Shown here piece after piece: positions 55,655-64,000 of a DNA stretch of 64,000 nt. The position numbers and the translations under genes were made by a program. The stretch covers positions 1 to 64,000 of the forward strand of contig NZ_FOHN01000016.1 in the NCBI RefSeq assembly GCF_900111595.1, in the 5' to 3' direction. How positions within the stretch are numbered: position 1 is the stretch's first letter; each line of letters opens with the position of its first letter. This DNA comes from [Clostridium] polysaccharolyticum (lineage in GTDB: Bacteria; Bacillota; Clostridia; Lachnospirales; Lachnospiraceae). The notes under the pieces were generated by a model. That model saw only the letters and a program-made list of their open reading frames with translations. It was not told the origin of the DNA and searched no databases.

Positions 55655-55925
55655 GTTTTTTTTATAAATTAATTTATCTTTTTTGGTAATTTGAGTTTTC
55701 TTTTGTTCTACTTATTTATCATAGCAGCTTCTCTAGGATATCCAATTCAGAAGCTGCCTAAACATATCTTTTATTATGTTGTTCCTAAACATATATTATG
55801 TTATAGAAGAAACTCTGTCTTTGCCTTAAAAAACAGGCTGGCAAAAGAAGTGTGTTTTCTTGCTTTTCCTTATCTGCCTGCTGTTAATAAATCATCCATA
55901 ATTAATTTTAACCTGCTTTTAAGAC
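55655..55925. other. Spacer upstream of the S10 promoter
   Basis: An AT-rich 271-base stretch without a gene. It holds a 9-bp hairpin, GCAGCTTCT (55724-55732) with AGAAGCTGC (55749-55757), and a short direct repeat CCTAAACATAT near 55757 and 55785. No T-run follows the hairpin on either strand, so it is only a weak candidate terminator for the methyltransferase gene. Confidence 0.4.
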
Positions 55926-56786
55926 TTACTTCTCCCAACGCCCTGAAGCTCCACATGGAAGCACTAATCCATTGGATGTAACAGGAAGTCCAATTTCCTC
56001 CGCCTTTACCTTGCCCCCATATTGATTTACAAGAACGGTATTCATCATATAGGACAATACTGCTGGCTGAAGTCCTGTTGTATAAGAATTTACAAGGAAA
56101 AATAATGGTTTGTCCGATAGCACCTGCGAACAAAGTTCAATAAATGGATAAATCTTTTCTTCAATTTTCCAAATCTCTCCTTTTGGCCCTCTTCCATAGG
56201 AAGGGGGATCCATAATGATGCCATCATATTTTCTCCCACGGCGTATTTCACGTTCTACAAATTTTACGCAATCGTCTACAATCCAGCGGATTGGTGCTTC
56301 TTCTAATCCTGATGCAACTGCATTTTCTTTCGCCCATGTAACCATGCCTTTGGATGCATCTACATGGGTTACACTTGCTCCTGCCTTAGCTGCTGCACAG
56401 GTCGCACCACCTGTATAAGCAAATAAATTCAATATATTAATAGGTCTATCTGCCTTCTGGATTTTATCTCCAAACCAGTCCCAGTTGGTTGCCTGTTCTG
56501 GAAAAAGGCCTGTATGCTTAAAGCTGAATGGCTTCAAGTGGAATGTTAAGTCCTTATAATGAATCTCCCACTGCTCTGGAAGGTCAAAGAACTCCCATTC
56601 TCCGCCACCTTTATTACTTCTATGGTAATGGCCATTTAACTGTTTCCATTTTTTATGCTTTTTAGGAGTATCCCAGATAACCTGTGGGTCTGGTCTTAAT
56701 AAGGTATATTCTCCCCAGCGTTCTAGTTTTTCACCATTGGACGTGTCAATTACTTCATAGTCTTTCCATCCATCTGCAATCCACAT
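55926..56786 (-). CDS. Class I SAM-dependent methyltransferase, rRNA-type (RlmI/K-like)
   Basis: 286 residues. SAM site ILNLFAYTGGATCAAAKAGA near residue 130 and catalytic motif IIMDPPSYGRGPKGEIWK near residue 205 resemble 23S rRNA cytosine-C5 methylases of the RlmI group; NPPY/DPPSYG is the base-handling loop. It lacks the N-terminal PUA domain of E. coli RlmI, so the target may differ. Single gene, divergent from pspA. Confidence 0.78.
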   Translation of the reverse strand: MWIADGWKDYEVIDTSNGEKLERWGEYTLLRPDPQVIWDTPKKHKKWKQLNGHYHRSNKGGGEWEFFDLPEQWEIHYKDLTFHLKPFSFKHTGLFPEQATNWDWFGDKIQKADRPINILNLFAYTGGATCAAAKAGASVTHVDASKGMVTWAKENAVASGLEEAPIRWIVDDCVKFVEREIRRGRKYDGIIMDPPSYGRGPKGEIWKIEEKIYPFIELCSQVLSDKPLFFLVNSYTTGLQPAVLSYMMNTVLVNQYGGKVKAEEIGLPVTSNGLVLPCGASGRWEK

Positions 56787-56933
56787 GATATTACTTACCT
56801 TTCGTCTTTCTTCTTATTATAATTATAATCATTATTACTAAGATACCGTAGGTTTTGTTTATTGTCAACCTATTGGTAATTTTTCATATTAAAGTTGAAT
56901 TTCTTAAAATACTATTACTTTTCCACATTATTC

Positions 56934-56962
56934 TTGACGTAATCCATAAAAACCCCTAAACT
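56934..56962 (+). promoter_or_regulatory. Promoter of the pspA-ydjGHI operon
   Basis: -35 TTGACG (56934-56939), 17-base spacer, -10 TAAACT (56957-56962). The pspA start follows 49 bases later. An alternative sigma factor (SigW type in Bacillus) is known for this operon, but its AAC/CGT motif is not clear here. Confidence 0.5.
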
Positions 56963-57011
56963 TAAAGTATCGTATCCTACATACGAAATCAACTGTATTA
57001 TGGAGGTTTTT

Positions 57012-57692
57012 ATGGGAATTATAACACGTTTCAAAGATATTATGTCTGCCAATGTAAACGCCTTACTAGACAAAGCGGAAGATCCTGAGAAAATGATTGA
57101 CCAGTGCCTTAGAAACTTAAACAGTGATTTAGGGAAAGTAAAAGCGGAAACGGCTTCTATTATGGCAGAGGAACAGCGTACCAAAAGAGTACTTACAGAA
57201 TGCACTGAGGAAATAGAGAAATATCAGGCTTATGCAGTGAAGGCACTGCAGGCAGGAAATGATGCAGATGCGAAAAAATTTCTTGAAAAGAAAGCGGAAC
57301 TCACTGCAAAACAAGCTGAACTTCAAGCCGCTTATGATACTGCAAAAAACAATGCGGACAATATGAAAGCTATGCACAACAAGTTAGTCAGAGATATCTC
57401 CGAAATGGAGTCCCGTCGTGATGCAATTAAAGCAAAACTTGCTGCTGCTAAAACACAAGAACGTATTAATAAGATGACTGGTTCCATTGATGGTGCGAAC
57501 AATTCCATGGCTGCTTTCGAACGTTACGAAGAAAAAGCCAATAAAGCACTGGATAAGGCCAATGCAATGGCTGAACTAAATGCTGGCACTAAAGATGAGT
57601 TAAAAGACCTCACAAGCAAATATGACAATCCGAACAGTTCCGTAGATGCTGAATTGGAAGCTTTAAAAGCAAGTTTAAATATTCAGCCTTAA
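57012..57692 (+). CDS. pspA: PspA/IM30-family membrane stress protein
   Basis: 226 residues, almost entirely helical coiled coil after an amphipathic N-terminal helix (MGIITRFKDIMSANVNALLD). EDPEKMIDQCLRNLNSDLGK is the family signature. PspA/Vipp1/ESCRT-III-like proteins polymerise on damaged membranes. ATG 57012 lies behind GGAGG. Order pspA-zinc ribbon-TPM-SPFH equals Bacillus subtilis ydjFGHI. Confidence 0.93.
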   Translation: MGIITRFKDIMSANVNALLDKAEDPEKMIDQCLRNLNSDLGKVKAETASIMAEEQRTKRVLTECTEEIEKYQAYAVKALQAGNDADAKKFLEKKAELTAKQAELQAAYDTAKNNADNMKAMHNKLVRDISEMESRRDAIKAKLAAAKTQERINKMTGSIDGANNSMAAFERYEEKANKALDKANAMAELNAGTKDELKDLTSKYDNPNSSVDAELEALKASLNIQP

Positions 57693-57707
57693 TACTATAA
57701 CCTTTCA

Positions 57708-57744
57708 GGCTGGCTTTTGCCGATACAGAAGTCAGCCATTTTTA
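57708..57744 (+). terminator. Terminator or attenuator after pspA
   Basis: GGCTGGCTTTT (57708-57718) pairs with AGAAGTCAGCC (57727-57737), followed by ATTTTTAT. With it pspA can be made in excess over the three following genes. Confidence 0.6.
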
Positions 57745-57846
57745 TACTATGTAAAGATAAAACCACATATAATGTATTCAACTTGAAGTTAAGATTTATT
57801 CTTAACCCATCAAATACAACCGAATTTGGAAAGGAGTGCTAATTTC

Positions 57847-58965
57847 TTGATCTTACAACACAAATGCCCTGATTGCGGTGCCGATATGCAATATGATGCT
57901 GACAGCCGTCTGCTGAAATGCCCAAGCTGTGGCAAAACCCAAAACATTAAAGATATGGAACCTGATTTCGATCCCAATGCCAAACAGAGCCACGATGCAG
58001 AAGCTTCAGCGGATGATGTGGATGAAGTTTATGGTGATTTTGAAGATTTTGAAGAACAGTCTACTTATGGTACATACGAGGATAATGAAGCAAAACATTA
58101 TATCTGCCAGAATTGTGGTGCCGAACTGATAACTGATGCAGATACTACAGCCACAATATGCTCCTATTGTAATTCTCCTATGATATTAGGAGACCGTTTA
58201 TCTGGAAAAATGGCACCTTCTAAAGTAATTCCATTTACCATTAGCAAGGAACGAGCAGAAGAAACATTCAAAAAATGGTGTAAACACGGACTGATTACTC
58301 CAAAGGATTTCACAAAAGCCGACCGTATATCCAGTATCACTGGTATGTATGTTCCATTCTGGCTATATGATGTAAACGGCCGTGGGGAAGCTCATGCCCA
58401 TGCAACTAAGGTCCGGCATTATACTTCCGGAGATTATGATGTCACAGAAACAAGACATTATCAAGTCTATCGAAAAGTCTCTTTGAATTTTAATGATATT
58501 CCTGCTGATGCTTCTGAAAAAATGCCCGATGATATGATGGATAAATTAGAACCTTATACTTATCAAGATTTAACGGACTTTAATACTCCATACCTGTCTG
58601 GCTTTATTGCTGAAAAATACAACTATACAGATGCTGAACTATTTCCACGTATTAAACAGAAAACAGAGCATTATATGGATCAGTATATCAGCAACACCAT
58701 TACTGGATATTCTTCTGTTACTTTCACAGATCGAAGTTACGATACCAGACAGAAAAATGCCATCTATTCTTTGTTGCCTGTCTGGATGCTTTCTTATAAT
58801 TTTAACGGAAAAAATTATCTCTTTGCCATGAACGGGCAAACAGGCAAGGTGGTGGGAAAACCTCCAGTCAGCAAGGGAAAAGTAGCCTTATGGTGGGGCT
58901 CCATTACACTAGTTACGTTTCTTATCTCATTTTTGATTACTATGGCAGCAGGAGGTGCATTCTAA
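57847..58965 (+). CDS. ydjG: YdjG-like protein with two N-terminal zinc ribbons and a C-terminal membrane helix
   Basis: About 372 residues. Two zinc ribbons: CPDCGADMQYD with CPSCGKTQ, then CQNCGAELITDADTTATICS with CSYCNSP. A soluble central part (SITGMYVPFWLYDVNGRGEA) is followed by a hydrophobic helix near the end (VALWWGSITLVTFLISFLIT). This matches YdjG of the Bacillus membrane-stress complex, which recruits YdjH and PspA. TTG 57847 is the best start, behind AAGGAG. Confidence 0.82.
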   Translation: MILQHKCPDCGADMQYDADSRLLKCPSCGKTQNIKDMEPDFDPNAKQSHDAEASADDVDEVYGDFEDFEEQSTYGTYEDNEAKHYICQNCGAELITDADTTATICSYCNSPMILGDRLSGKMAPSKVIPFTISKERAEETFKKWCKHGLITPKDFTKADRISSITGMYVPFWLYDVNGRGEAHAHATKVRHYTSGDYDVTETRHYQVYRKVSLNFNDIPADASEKMPDDMMDKLEPYTYQDLTDFNTPYLSGFIAEKYNYTDAELFPRIKQKTEHYMDQYISNTITGYSSVTFTDRSYDTRQKNAIYSLLPVWMLSYNFNGKNYLFAMNGQTGKVVGKPPVSKGKVALWWGSITLVTFLISFLITMAAGGAF

Positions 58966-59720
58966 TGAAAAGACATGTTGCATTCCTATTTCCCCTTGTA
59001 ATGATCTGCTTATGTATCATTTCAGCAGTTTCTGCTCCTGATATTATTCTGGCTAAAAACAGTGCCTCTGAAGTTATATTTGATACTGCTGATTTATATA
59101 CACTAGAACAAGAGGCTGACTTGCAAAAGAAACTCTCCGAAACAGGTGATTCCTTAGGCATAGAAATTGTTGCCATTACGTTAAACGGTATTGGAAATGC
59201 AGATTTAGACAATTACATTTCTGAATTCTGGGAAAATCAGAATTTTTCTAATGACTGTGTTCTACTAGTCATTAATATAGATCCAGCTGACAGGAAAATC
59301 CTGATTCAAGGATATGGAAAGGGCAATCTATATATTAGCAGCAAACGTGCTAAGACTATTACTGATAACATGGTTTCTGACTGTAAATCAGAACATTATT
59401 ATGAAGCAACCTGCTACTATATAGAACAAGTTCAGTATTACATGAATCATAAAGGGGAAGCCCTGATTCCTCGTGCTGGTTTATGCCTTCTTGGTTCTAT
59501 GGTTTTTGCAGGAATTATTGTCTTGATTATGGTGGCAAACTCTGGTGGAAAAGATACTACTAACGTCAATACATACTTAGATTTTTCCTCCTCAAAGCTA
59601 CTTGCCAAACGCGATATCTATACACATACTACCACTACACGCCACAAACGGCAAAATTCATCAAACAGTAAAGGTGGCGGTGGCGGACACAGTCATTCTT
59701 CTGGAAGTTCCAGTTTTTAA
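58965..59720 (+). CDS. ydjH: TPM-domain protein (YdjH/YgcG-like)
   Basis: 251 residues. A signal-like segment (PLVMICLCIISAVSAPDIIL) precedes a TPM domain (FDTADLYTLEQEADLQKKLS, LDNYISEFWENQNFSNDCVL). One helix follows (LCLLGSMVFAGIIVLIMVAN), then a Gly/Ser/His-rich tail (GGGGGHSHSSGSSSF). Start ATG overlaps the ydjG stop (TAATG) behind GGAGG. Membrane partner in the PspA stress system. Confidence 0.83.
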   Translation: MKRHVAFLFPLVMICLCIISAVSAPDIILAKNSASEVIFDTADLYTLEQEADLQKKLSETGDSLGIEIVAITLNGIGNADLDNYISEFWENQNFSNDCVLLVINIDPADRKILIQGYGKGNLYISSKRAKTITDNMVSDCKSEHYYEATCYYIEQVQYYMNHKGEALIPRAGLCLLGSMVFAGIIVLIMVANSGGKDTTNVNTYLDFSSSKLLAKRDIYTHTTTTRHKRQNSSNSKGGGGGHSHSSGSSSF

Positions 59721-59768
59721 TATACTTTTATTACAAAACAAGATTTACAAATAGAAAGGAAGATTCAC

Positions 59769-60743
59769 ATGGGTTTATTTTCAAAAGAATTATCAAATGT
59801 AGTAGAATGGGAAGAATTTCGGGATGATATGATCTTCTGGAAATGGAGTAACCGGGAAATCAAAAAAGGCAGTAAGCTTATTATACGTCCTGGACAGGAT
59901 GCAATCTTTTTAAATAACGGACGAATTGAAGGTATTTTTAAAGAGGATGGTGACTATGATATTGAATCTCAAATTATTCCTTTTCTTTCAACTTTAAAAG
60001 GATTTAAATTTGGCTTTAATAGTGGAATGCGTGCTGAGGTGCTCTTTGTAAATACAAAGGAATTTCAGGTTCGCTGGGGAACAAGAGGTCCTATTAATTT
60101 ACCTCATCCACAGATGCCTGGGGGACTTCCAGTCCGTGCCAATGGGACTTTTACTTTTAAAATAAATGATTATGTTACACTAATTGACAAAATCGCTGGT
60201 GTTAAGAACAGCTATACCGTTGAAGATGTAAGAGAACGTATCACAGCAGTCCTCGACCAGCTCTTAATGAAATGGATTGTTCAGGAAGGAAAAGATATGT
60301 TTAACTTAATGGCAAACTCTTACGAAATTTCCAAAGGCATTAAGACTGACTTAGATATGGAACTTATATCTTCTGGATTAACCATTACTGCTTTTACGAT
60401 TGGAAGCATTAACTATCCTGAATCTGTTCAGAAAATGATTGATAAAGTTGCATCTCAGGGCATGGTAGGTGATGTAAACCGTTATCAGCAGATTTCCATG
60501 ACAGATGGCATTGCCAATGGCAATGTTCGTGGTGGTGGTATGGCTTCTGATATGGCTGGCATGATGATGGGCATGCAGATGGCAAATCAGATGATGAACC
60601 AGATGAATAATACTGCTCCTAACAATGGTCCTGCACAGGCAAATGGAGCTTCAAACACTGGAGCAAAACCAAACTTCTGTCCAAACTGCGGAACAAAAAC
60701 AGATGGAGCTAACTTCTGTCCGAACTGTGGCCAGAAACTATAA
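59769..60743 (+). CDS. ydjI: SPFH-domain protein with C-terminal zinc ribbons (YdjI-like)
   Basis: 324 residues. An SPFH (band 7) domain occupies about 20-240, including QVRWGTRGPINLPHPQMPGG and ELISSGLTITAFTIGSINYP. A Met/Asn-rich linker (MMMGMQMANQMMNQMNNTAP) and a double zinc ribbon CPNCGTKTDGANFCPNCGQK end the protein. YdjI localises PspA to the membrane in Bacillus. Last gene of the operon. Confidence 0.88.
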   Translation: MGLFSKELSNVVEWEEFRDDMIFWKWSNREIKKGSKLIIRPGQDAIFLNNGRIEGIFKEDGDYDIESQIIPFLSTLKGFKFGFNSGMRAEVLFVNTKEFQVRWGTRGPINLPHPQMPGGLPVRANGTFTFKINDYVTLIDKIAGVKNSYTVEDVRERITAVLDQLLMKWIVQEGKDMFNLMANSYEISKGIKTDLDMELISSGLTITAFTIGSINYPESVQKMIDKVASQGMVGDVNRYQQISMTDGIANGNVRGGGMASDMAGMMMGMQMANQMMNQMNNTAPNNGPAQANGASNTGAKPNFCPNCGTKTDGANFCPNCGQKL

Positions 60744-60773
60744 AGGCGAACTTTATATATAAGTTTATAAGTC

Positions 60774-60817
60774 AAAAGCATGATTCATTGTACCTATTAC
60801 AATGAATCATGCTTTTT
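60774..60817. terminator. Bidirectional terminator after the pspA-ydjGHI operon
   Basis: AAAAGCATGATTCATTGTA pairs perfectly over 19 bp with TACAATGAATCATGCTTTT around a short loop. T-runs on both strands. Serves ydjI and the convergent L,D-transpeptidase gene. Confidence 0.93.
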
Positions 60818-60836
60818 CATCACTCTTTTAATAATC

Positions 60837-63617
60837 TTAATATCCAACTTTCTTTCCGCCTGAAGTCATGTAACCACTGATTCTTCCAGCTTTATAATCC
60901 TTTTCCTTTGTTGAGTTTGGAACTGCTGGATCAGTTGGGTCATAATGAATGGAAGACGAAATCTTAATAGCAGGATTTTTTCCTAAAGGCCCTGGCGCAC
61001 TTGCATTTCCTGTTACAATCTTAACAGGTGTTCCCTTAGATACATAATCGTAAAACCATTTTGCATCTGCTACCGTCATACGAATACAGCCTGCTGAAGC
61101 TGGTGAGCCCAATTTGTTATAGTGATTCGGATTCAATGCGTAATGTGAGTCAGCACCTACTGCTATGGAATGGAAATATACATTTCCAACTACATGGGAT
61201 GCCCATCTTGCATATACAACACTTCCATCTGGTTCATACATTGGCTTCATGGTATATTTGACACTAGTTCCGTTACTGCTAATGCTAAAGTCGCCGATTG
61301 GTGTATATGAGGTATCTTCAGATAAGCCACTTGCTCCTTTATTGGTCCAAGTATCACGGCCAATAGATACGGTACAGGTCTTTACAGGAATACAGTAAGA
61401 TTTTTTCTCACTGTCATAAGCATAAACCGTTACACAGCATGCCGCACGGTTTACTTCAACTCTAAAATTATTTACATTCGAATCGTTGCTTTCCTTAATT
61501 CCCAAAATATCTGTTAAATCTGTTACCTTTTCACCATCTTTATAATAAAATTTATAAGTTTTTCCCTGATAAGGCTCATAAACCCATCCATTTTTACCTA
61601 TCTCACTTTTACTAATAGAAAATGTATAAGTACGGACTGTTGTATTTCCAACTTTTGCTTTTACCATTACAATTCCTGGGTGTCTAAGCTTATTTAACAT
61701 AATAACAGCATAATAGCCACTTCCGCTTTTCTTTCCCTGATAAGTAACTAGGTCATCTGTTCCATCAGTCTTACTGTATACCTGGAATGTTACAGTACCT
61801 TTTTGACTTGGGTTATATAAATATACTTTTTTGCCACCCTCCACATTTGTCTTCATCATGTACATAAAATCATCAGGCTTAAAAGTATAACTTAAAGATG
61901 CTGACTTGACTTTGATTCCATTTCCCATAGTCACATATGCTTTTGCATGATAGGTTCCAAAATGATATCCATGATTTTTCGCATCTACTGTAACCTTATA
62001 AGTACCATTACTTTGTTTTACCCCTGTATAAGCATAAGCATCCTTTGTTTCTCCTGTCCGCCATACCTTCACAGAAACATTAGATACTCCTGATCTGGAG
62101 TTTATCTTGCTGACAGTCAAGACAAATGTGCCATTTTTAGAACTTGGGCTTTTCGCCGTAAGCTTCGCTGCTGCCCCTGACACCTTAAATGTTGACTTGT
62201 TTAAAAGCACCTTTGTCTTCCACTGGGTATACCCATATGCATTCACTTGATAAGTTCCTGTTCCCTTATACTGAAATGTAGATATATCCATCTTTCCCGT
62301 ATAAGTTTTCCAGGATGATGAATACGTTGCACTGTAAAAACGAGATTTTTTACTCCCATCTGCTTTTCGATACACTTCAAATGATACTTTTTTAATTTTT
62401 CCTGGGATATAAGCATTTTCTAAGTTAAACTCCATTGTTTTGTCAGAATGGCTAATCACCTTTACAGTACCCTTTTTAGCTCTTCTATCTATCTTTGTCG
62501 TACTGGAAACTAATCTGGTGTTGCCACTCTTATCTTTCACAACTGCTTTTACTGTAAAATAGCCTAATTTATATTTTATGTCCTCCATACTTACAGCCGC
62601 ATAATAATAAGTTCTGCTGTCATTCTGCGGCTTTGCTGTAGAAGTATATAATTTCTTGCTTCCATCATAAATTTCAAATTTTACATCTTTTACTCCATAA
62701 GGATTCTCAAGGCCTTTCAGGTAAATTCCAAAAGACTGCTTTGCCTCTAATGCACTGGTTACTTTTGTAGTGAAACTAGTACACTCTGGCTGAATGACAA
62801 AATGTGTGGTTTCTTTTGTTTCCTTCTGATTTCCCTTGGTTACAACAAGCTTTGCAAAATATGTTCCGTAACCCTTCTCAAATTTACTAATGTCTGCTTT
62901 CCAAATAAGCTTTTCAGAACCAATAACCTGATTGTCCCCTATCTGAACAGCATTAGACTCACTGCTTCCTTTTTCCTTCTTCCATACATAAACAGCTGCT
63001 TCGCTTCCAGCATCTACAGATGTTCCTCCCAAAACAGAAGGACCATACTCAAATACTCTTACTTGGGAACCAGTCTTTTTATCAGCTGTAAATACCCACT
63101 CAACTGGCTTTACTGGTTTCTTTGATACTACTGGTTTTACACTAGCCGATGGAACCGGCGTTTTTGAAGGTTCTGGTGTGGAAGATGCGGAAGGTAACGG
63201 ATATTCCGAATTACTATTCCCAAACTCAATTGCATGATCTGCTTCTATATATTCATCACCAGCTAAAACCGAAACATAGTATTTTACATTTTCGTATTGT
63301 TTAATATCTGCAATATGGATTTGTCCTCTAAAAACTCCATTCTCACAGTTATGTACATCCAATACAATTCTTTCATTATAAACATAATCCTCTTTTGTAT
63401 CTCCAGCACGGTTGACTCGTACATCCATTATAGTATTCATATACCAGTTCCCAAGACCAGAAACCGTATACTCACATATGCCTTTTTCCTTATTTACCTG
63501 CACATCAAGCTTTATCGATGAAGATGCCTGAATTTTTATTGGAATAACATAAAAAAAGATGCAGGCAAACACAAAAAACCCTATAAATATATGCTTATTC
63601 CTTATGATATTTTTCAT
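60837..63617 (-). CDS. Secreted L,D-transpeptidase with GBS Bsp-like repeats
   Basis: 926 residues. ATG 63617 lies five bases behind GGAGG and opens a signal segment (IFIGFFVFACIFFYVIPIKI). A Pro/Ser linker (PSASSTPEPSKTPVPSASVK) comes near residue 150. Several beta-rich repeats follow (about 250-680), of the GBS Bsp-like type, with a recurring 'V..V.F.IYDG.....YTS' pattern. The C-terminal YkuD domain (about 740-900) has the active site HSIAVGADSHYALNPNHY and GSPASAGCIRMTVADAKWF with catalytic Cys. It makes 3-3 peptidoglycan crosslinks or anchors proteins. Confidence 0.88.
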   Translation of the reverse strand: MKNIIRNKHIFIGFFVFACIFFYVIPIKIQASSSIKLDVQVNKEKGICEYTVSGLGNWYMNTIMDVRVNRAGDTKEDYVYNERIVLDVHNCENGVFRGQIHIADIKQYENVKYYVSVLAGDEYIEADHAIEFGNSNSEYPLPSASSTPEPSKTPVPSASVKPVVSKKPVKPVEWVFTADKKTGSQVRVFEYGPSVLGGTSVDAGSEAAVYVWKKEKGSSESNAVQIGDNQVIGSEKLIWKADISKFEKGYGTYFAKLVVTKGNQKETKETTHFVIQPECTSFTTKVTSALEAKQSFGIYLKGLENPYGVKDVKFEIYDGSKKLYTSTAKPQNDSRTYYYAAVSMEDIKYKLGYFTVKAVVKDKSGNTRLVSSTTKIDRRAKKGTVKVISHSDKTMEFNLENAYIPGKIKKVSFEVYRKADGSKKSRFYSATYSSSWKTYTGKMDISTFQYKGTGTYQVNAYGYTQWKTKVLLNKSTFKVSGAAAKLTAKSPSSKNGTFVLTVSKINSRSGVSNVSVKVWRTGETKDAYAYTGVKQSNGTYKVTVDAKNHGYHFGTYHAKAYVTMGNGIKVKSASLSYTFKPDDFMYMMKTNVEGGKKVYLYNPSQKGTVTFQVYSKTDGTDDLVTYQGKKSGSGYYAVIMLNKLRHPGIVMVKAKVGNTTVRTYTFSISKSEIGKNGWVYEPYQGKTYKFYYKDGEKVTDLTDILGIKESNDSNVNNFRVEVNRAACCVTVYAYDSEKKSYCIPVKTCTVSIGRDTWTNKGASGLSEDTSYTPIGDFSISSNGTSVKYTMKPMYEPDGSVVYARWASHVVGNVYFHSIAVGADSHYALNPNHYNKLGSPASAGCIRMTVADAKWFYDYVSKGTPVKIVTGNASAPGPLGKNPAIKISSSIHYDPTDPAVPNSTKEKDYKAGRISGYMTSGGKKVGY

Positions 63618-63651
63618 CTTTTCCTCCATAAAATCAATTTTTCCAGTCTTA

Positions 63652-63686
63652 GACAAAATGAGCCGGTAAACATTTTACCGACTCAT
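63652..63686 (-). terminator. Terminator after the aldolase gene
   Basis: On the minus strand ATGAGTCGGTAAA pairs with TTTACCGGCTCAT (one G-U), followed by TTTTGTC. It separates fba from the L,D-transpeptidase gene. Confidence 0.8.
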
Positions 63687-63728
63687 CCTACCTGCTTCAA
63701 AAAAATCTTTTGTTCTATAAAAAATAAA

Positions 63729-64000
63729 TTAAGCTTTTCCTACGGAACCGAATAATTCCATTTTTTCTTTCACAGTTGCTTTAATAGCTTCTGCACCTGG
63801 AGCTAAAAGTTTACGAGGGTCGAAACCTTTGCCTTCTAAATCTTTTCCAGCTTCTACATATTTTCTTGTAGCATCTGCAAATGATAACTGGCATTCTGTA
63901 TTTACGTTGATTTTAGCTACACCAAGAGAAATAGCTTTTTTGATCATATCTTCAGGAATACCTGTACCACCGTGTAATACTAATGGCATATCTCCTGTTT
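63729..64000 (-). CDS. fba: Fructose-bisphosphate aldolase, class II (C-terminal part, runs off window)
   Basis: The frame enters from beyond the window edge and ends at 63729. It reads TGDMPLVLHGGTGIPEDMIK, with the metal-binding His of LHGGTG, then GVAKINVNTECQLSFADATR with the substrate-binding NVNTE, and ends ELFGSVGKA. This is the class IIA aldolase end. It splits fructose-1,6-bisphosphate in glycolysis. The N-terminal part lies outside. Confidence 0.93.
   Translation of the reverse strand, partial: TGDMPLVLHGGTGIPEDMIKKAISLGVAKINVNTECQLSFADATRKYVEAGKDLEGKGFDPRKLLAPGAEAIKATVKEKMELFGSVGKA

Noticed and set aside
1-64000. tRNA, rRNA, CRISPR array or riboswitch
   Set aside because: Intergenic regions were read on both strands for cloverleaf, rRNA and known aptamer patterns; none was convincing. 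A covariance-model search would be decisive.

Overview
The window looks like chromosomal DNA of a low-GC Gram-positive anaerobe, most likely a Lachnospiraceae-type clostridium. Evidence: classical S10-spc-alpha ribosomal gene order running into ecfA1-ecfA2-ecfT-truA-rplM-rpsI, a KOW-domain gene between map and infA, an unusually long L17, GGAGG ribosome binding sites, a CBM3-carrying CotH protein, and oxygen-sensitive radical SAM enzymes. The family is inferred from protein character; no 16S or tRNA gene was seen.

Layout. 1-920: broken DNA with the end of an IS66-family insertion sequence, a C-terminal remnant of pflA (pyruvate formate-lyase activase) and a 12-bp inverted repeat. 921-15020: a minus-strand cluster for a ribosomally made, post-translationally modified peptide (RiPP). 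It encodes a 40-residue Gly/Ala/Val/Trp-rich precursor (9351-9473), four radical SAM proteins (two with B12-type N-termini), a fifth protein that looks like a radical SAM/SPASM fold without the iron-sulfur cysteines, a stand-alone PqqD-like recognition domain plus a second one fused to a radical SAM enzyme, a SAM methyltransferase, a GNAT, two ABC transport systems and a small PLDc_N-type membrane protein. I do not recognise this combination as a described system; it is the main finding. 15208-20489: CaxA-type antiporter, polar amino-acid ABC transporter with fused binding protein and permease, Fe-alcohol dehydrogenase and SDR. 20718-27409: CotH-CBM3 surface protein, GH43 glycosidase, diguanylate cyclase, YkgJ-type metal-cluster protein, HD hydrolase. 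27621-33842: luxS, MATE exporter, glycosyltransferase-FkbM fusion, nitroreductase, MFS transporter. 34021-55654: the translation super-operon on the minus strand. 55926-64000: rRNA-type methyltransferase, a pspA-ydjG-ydjH-ydjI membrane-stress operon on the plus strand, an L,D-transpeptidase and the 3' end of a class II fructose-bisphosphate aldolase gene.

How the parts work together. In the RiPP cluster the YxxP-type leader is probably bound by the PqqD-like domains and presented to the radical SAM enzymes. The core has no Cys, Ser or Thr, so thioether and lanthionine chemistry are excluded; carbon-carbon crosslinking around Trp, C-methylation or epimerisation remain possible. The ABC systems would export the product or protect the producer. 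The RiPP island looks more AT-rich by eye than the housekeeping DNA and abuts an IS end and a gene remnant, which suggests horizontal acquisition. The ribosomal block is ordinary except for a long L17, a strong hairpin between secY and adk, a long S10 leader and an unexplained 362-bp gap between rpmJ and rpsM.
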